From NCBI GenBank assembly GCA_000719025.1, contig JODP01000007.1, positions 283,061 to 347,060 of the forward strand: a DNA stretch of 64,000 bases, read 5' to 3'. This document shows, piece after piece, positions 63,825 to 64,000 of the stretch (positions are counted from its first letter, which is position 1; each line of letters begins with the position of its first letter). Both the position numbers and the translations under genes were made by a program. This DNA is from Kineosporia aurantiaca JCM 3230. Lineage in GTDB: Bacteria; Actinomycetota; Actinomycetes; Actinomycetales; Kineosporiaceae. A model generated the notes under the pieces. That model was not told the DNA's origin. It did not search any database and saw nothing but the letters and a program-made list of their open reading frames with translations.

Positions 63825-64000
63825 TTTACGGAGAGTTTGATCCTGGCTCAGGACGAACGCTGGCGGCGTGCTTAACACATGCAAGTCGAACGGTGAAGCC
63901 TTTCGGGGTGGATCAGTGGCGAACGGGTGAGTAACACGTGAGTAATCTGCCTCTGACTCTGGGATAACCACGGGAAACGGTGGCTAATACCGGATATGAC
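63825..64000 (+). rRNA. rrs: 16S ribosomal RNA, 5' end (truncated by window)
   Basis: AGAGTTTGATCCTGGCTCAG begins at 63832, corresponding to E. coli position 8, so the mature 5' end is placed at about 63825. GACGAACGCTGGCGGCGTGC, then the variable region 1 with ACGGTGAAGCC..., and GTGGCGAACGGGTGAGTAAC follow; the gene runs out of the window. The sequence is actinobacterial; I believe it fits Kineosporiaceae-type genera, which a database comparison would settle. Confidence 0.98.

Overview
The window is chromosomal DNA from a high-GC actinobacterium. Nearly every gene has a strongly GC-biased third codon position, GTG starts are common, and there are several actinobacterial marker families: a mycothiol S-conjugate amidase (Mca-like), an F420-type luciferase-like oxidoreductase, a mycofactocin-coupled SDR, AfsR/SARP, WXG100-type proteins and PknB-type kinases. 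The right edge runs into the 5' end of a 16S rRNA gene (from about 63825), preceded by a recognisable rrn promoter and leader. The 16S start looks like the Kineosporiaceae and relatives, but that placement is from memory and not secure. No phage, transposase, integrase, CRISPR array or tRNA gene was seen. Most of the window is ordinary chromosome with dense, often overlapping genes.

Layout. 1-3.5 kb: end of a TPR protein, a HAD-like protein, a LysR regulator coupled to KptA (RNA 2'-phosphotransferase), and a limonene-epoxide-hydrolase-like protein. 3.5-7.6 kb: a divergent amine oxidase beside an operon of D-aminoacylase and a PLP-dependent D-amino-acid enzyme, probably D-amino-acid catabolism. 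7.6-7.75 kb: a palindromic cluster of GTGATCATGGA repeats, seen again at 54.97-55.04 kb. 7.7-16.2 kb: small enzymes and regulators (TrmH, serine hydrolase, TetR/VOC, twin LuxR, F420 enzyme, EVE, M20, SRPBCC, DUF3500). 16.1-18.4 kb: membrane GGDEF-EAL protein. 18.5-21.9 kb: AfsR-type regulator and an ECF sigma factor.

21.9-29.3 kb is a compact type VII (ESX/WXG100) secretion-like locus: a LysM/transmembrane protein, a WXG100-like protein without WXG, a 1462-residue EssC/EccC-type triple ATPase carrying an N-terminal ubiquitin-like (YukD/EsaB-like) segment and an FHA-like domain, and convergently a second WXG-like protein followed by an unknown partner. None of the usual EccB, EccD, EccE or mycosin genes is present.

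29.3-36.5 kb: AraC/MmcQ/VOC, a MerR-controlled SDR with a textbook 19-bp-spacer promoter, TrmB, a PknB-like kinase with a long Thr/Pro-rich tail, a membrane protein and an aldo-keto reductase. 36.6-42.1 kb: one giant gene joining a Ser/Thr kinase, an AAA/TPR signalling region, GAF and GGDEF domains. 42.1-45.2 kb: a zinc-ribbon SDR lacking the catalytic Tyr, a HEAT-like protein and a methyltransferase. 45.3-48.4 kb: LacI regulator with a GH42 beta-galactosidase. 48.35-50.7 kb: a nickel/cobalt module, a P1B-4 ATPase and an NmtR sensor with a shared operator. 50.8-62.6 kb: DJ-1, serine dehydratase, PhyH-like dioxygenase with a rearranged CaiB-type CoA-transferase, mycofactocin-type SDR with an MftR-like regulator, aldehyde and acyl-CoA dehydrogenases, Mca, phosphatase, thioesterase and GNAT. 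62.7-64 kb: DinB-like protein, then the rRNA operon.
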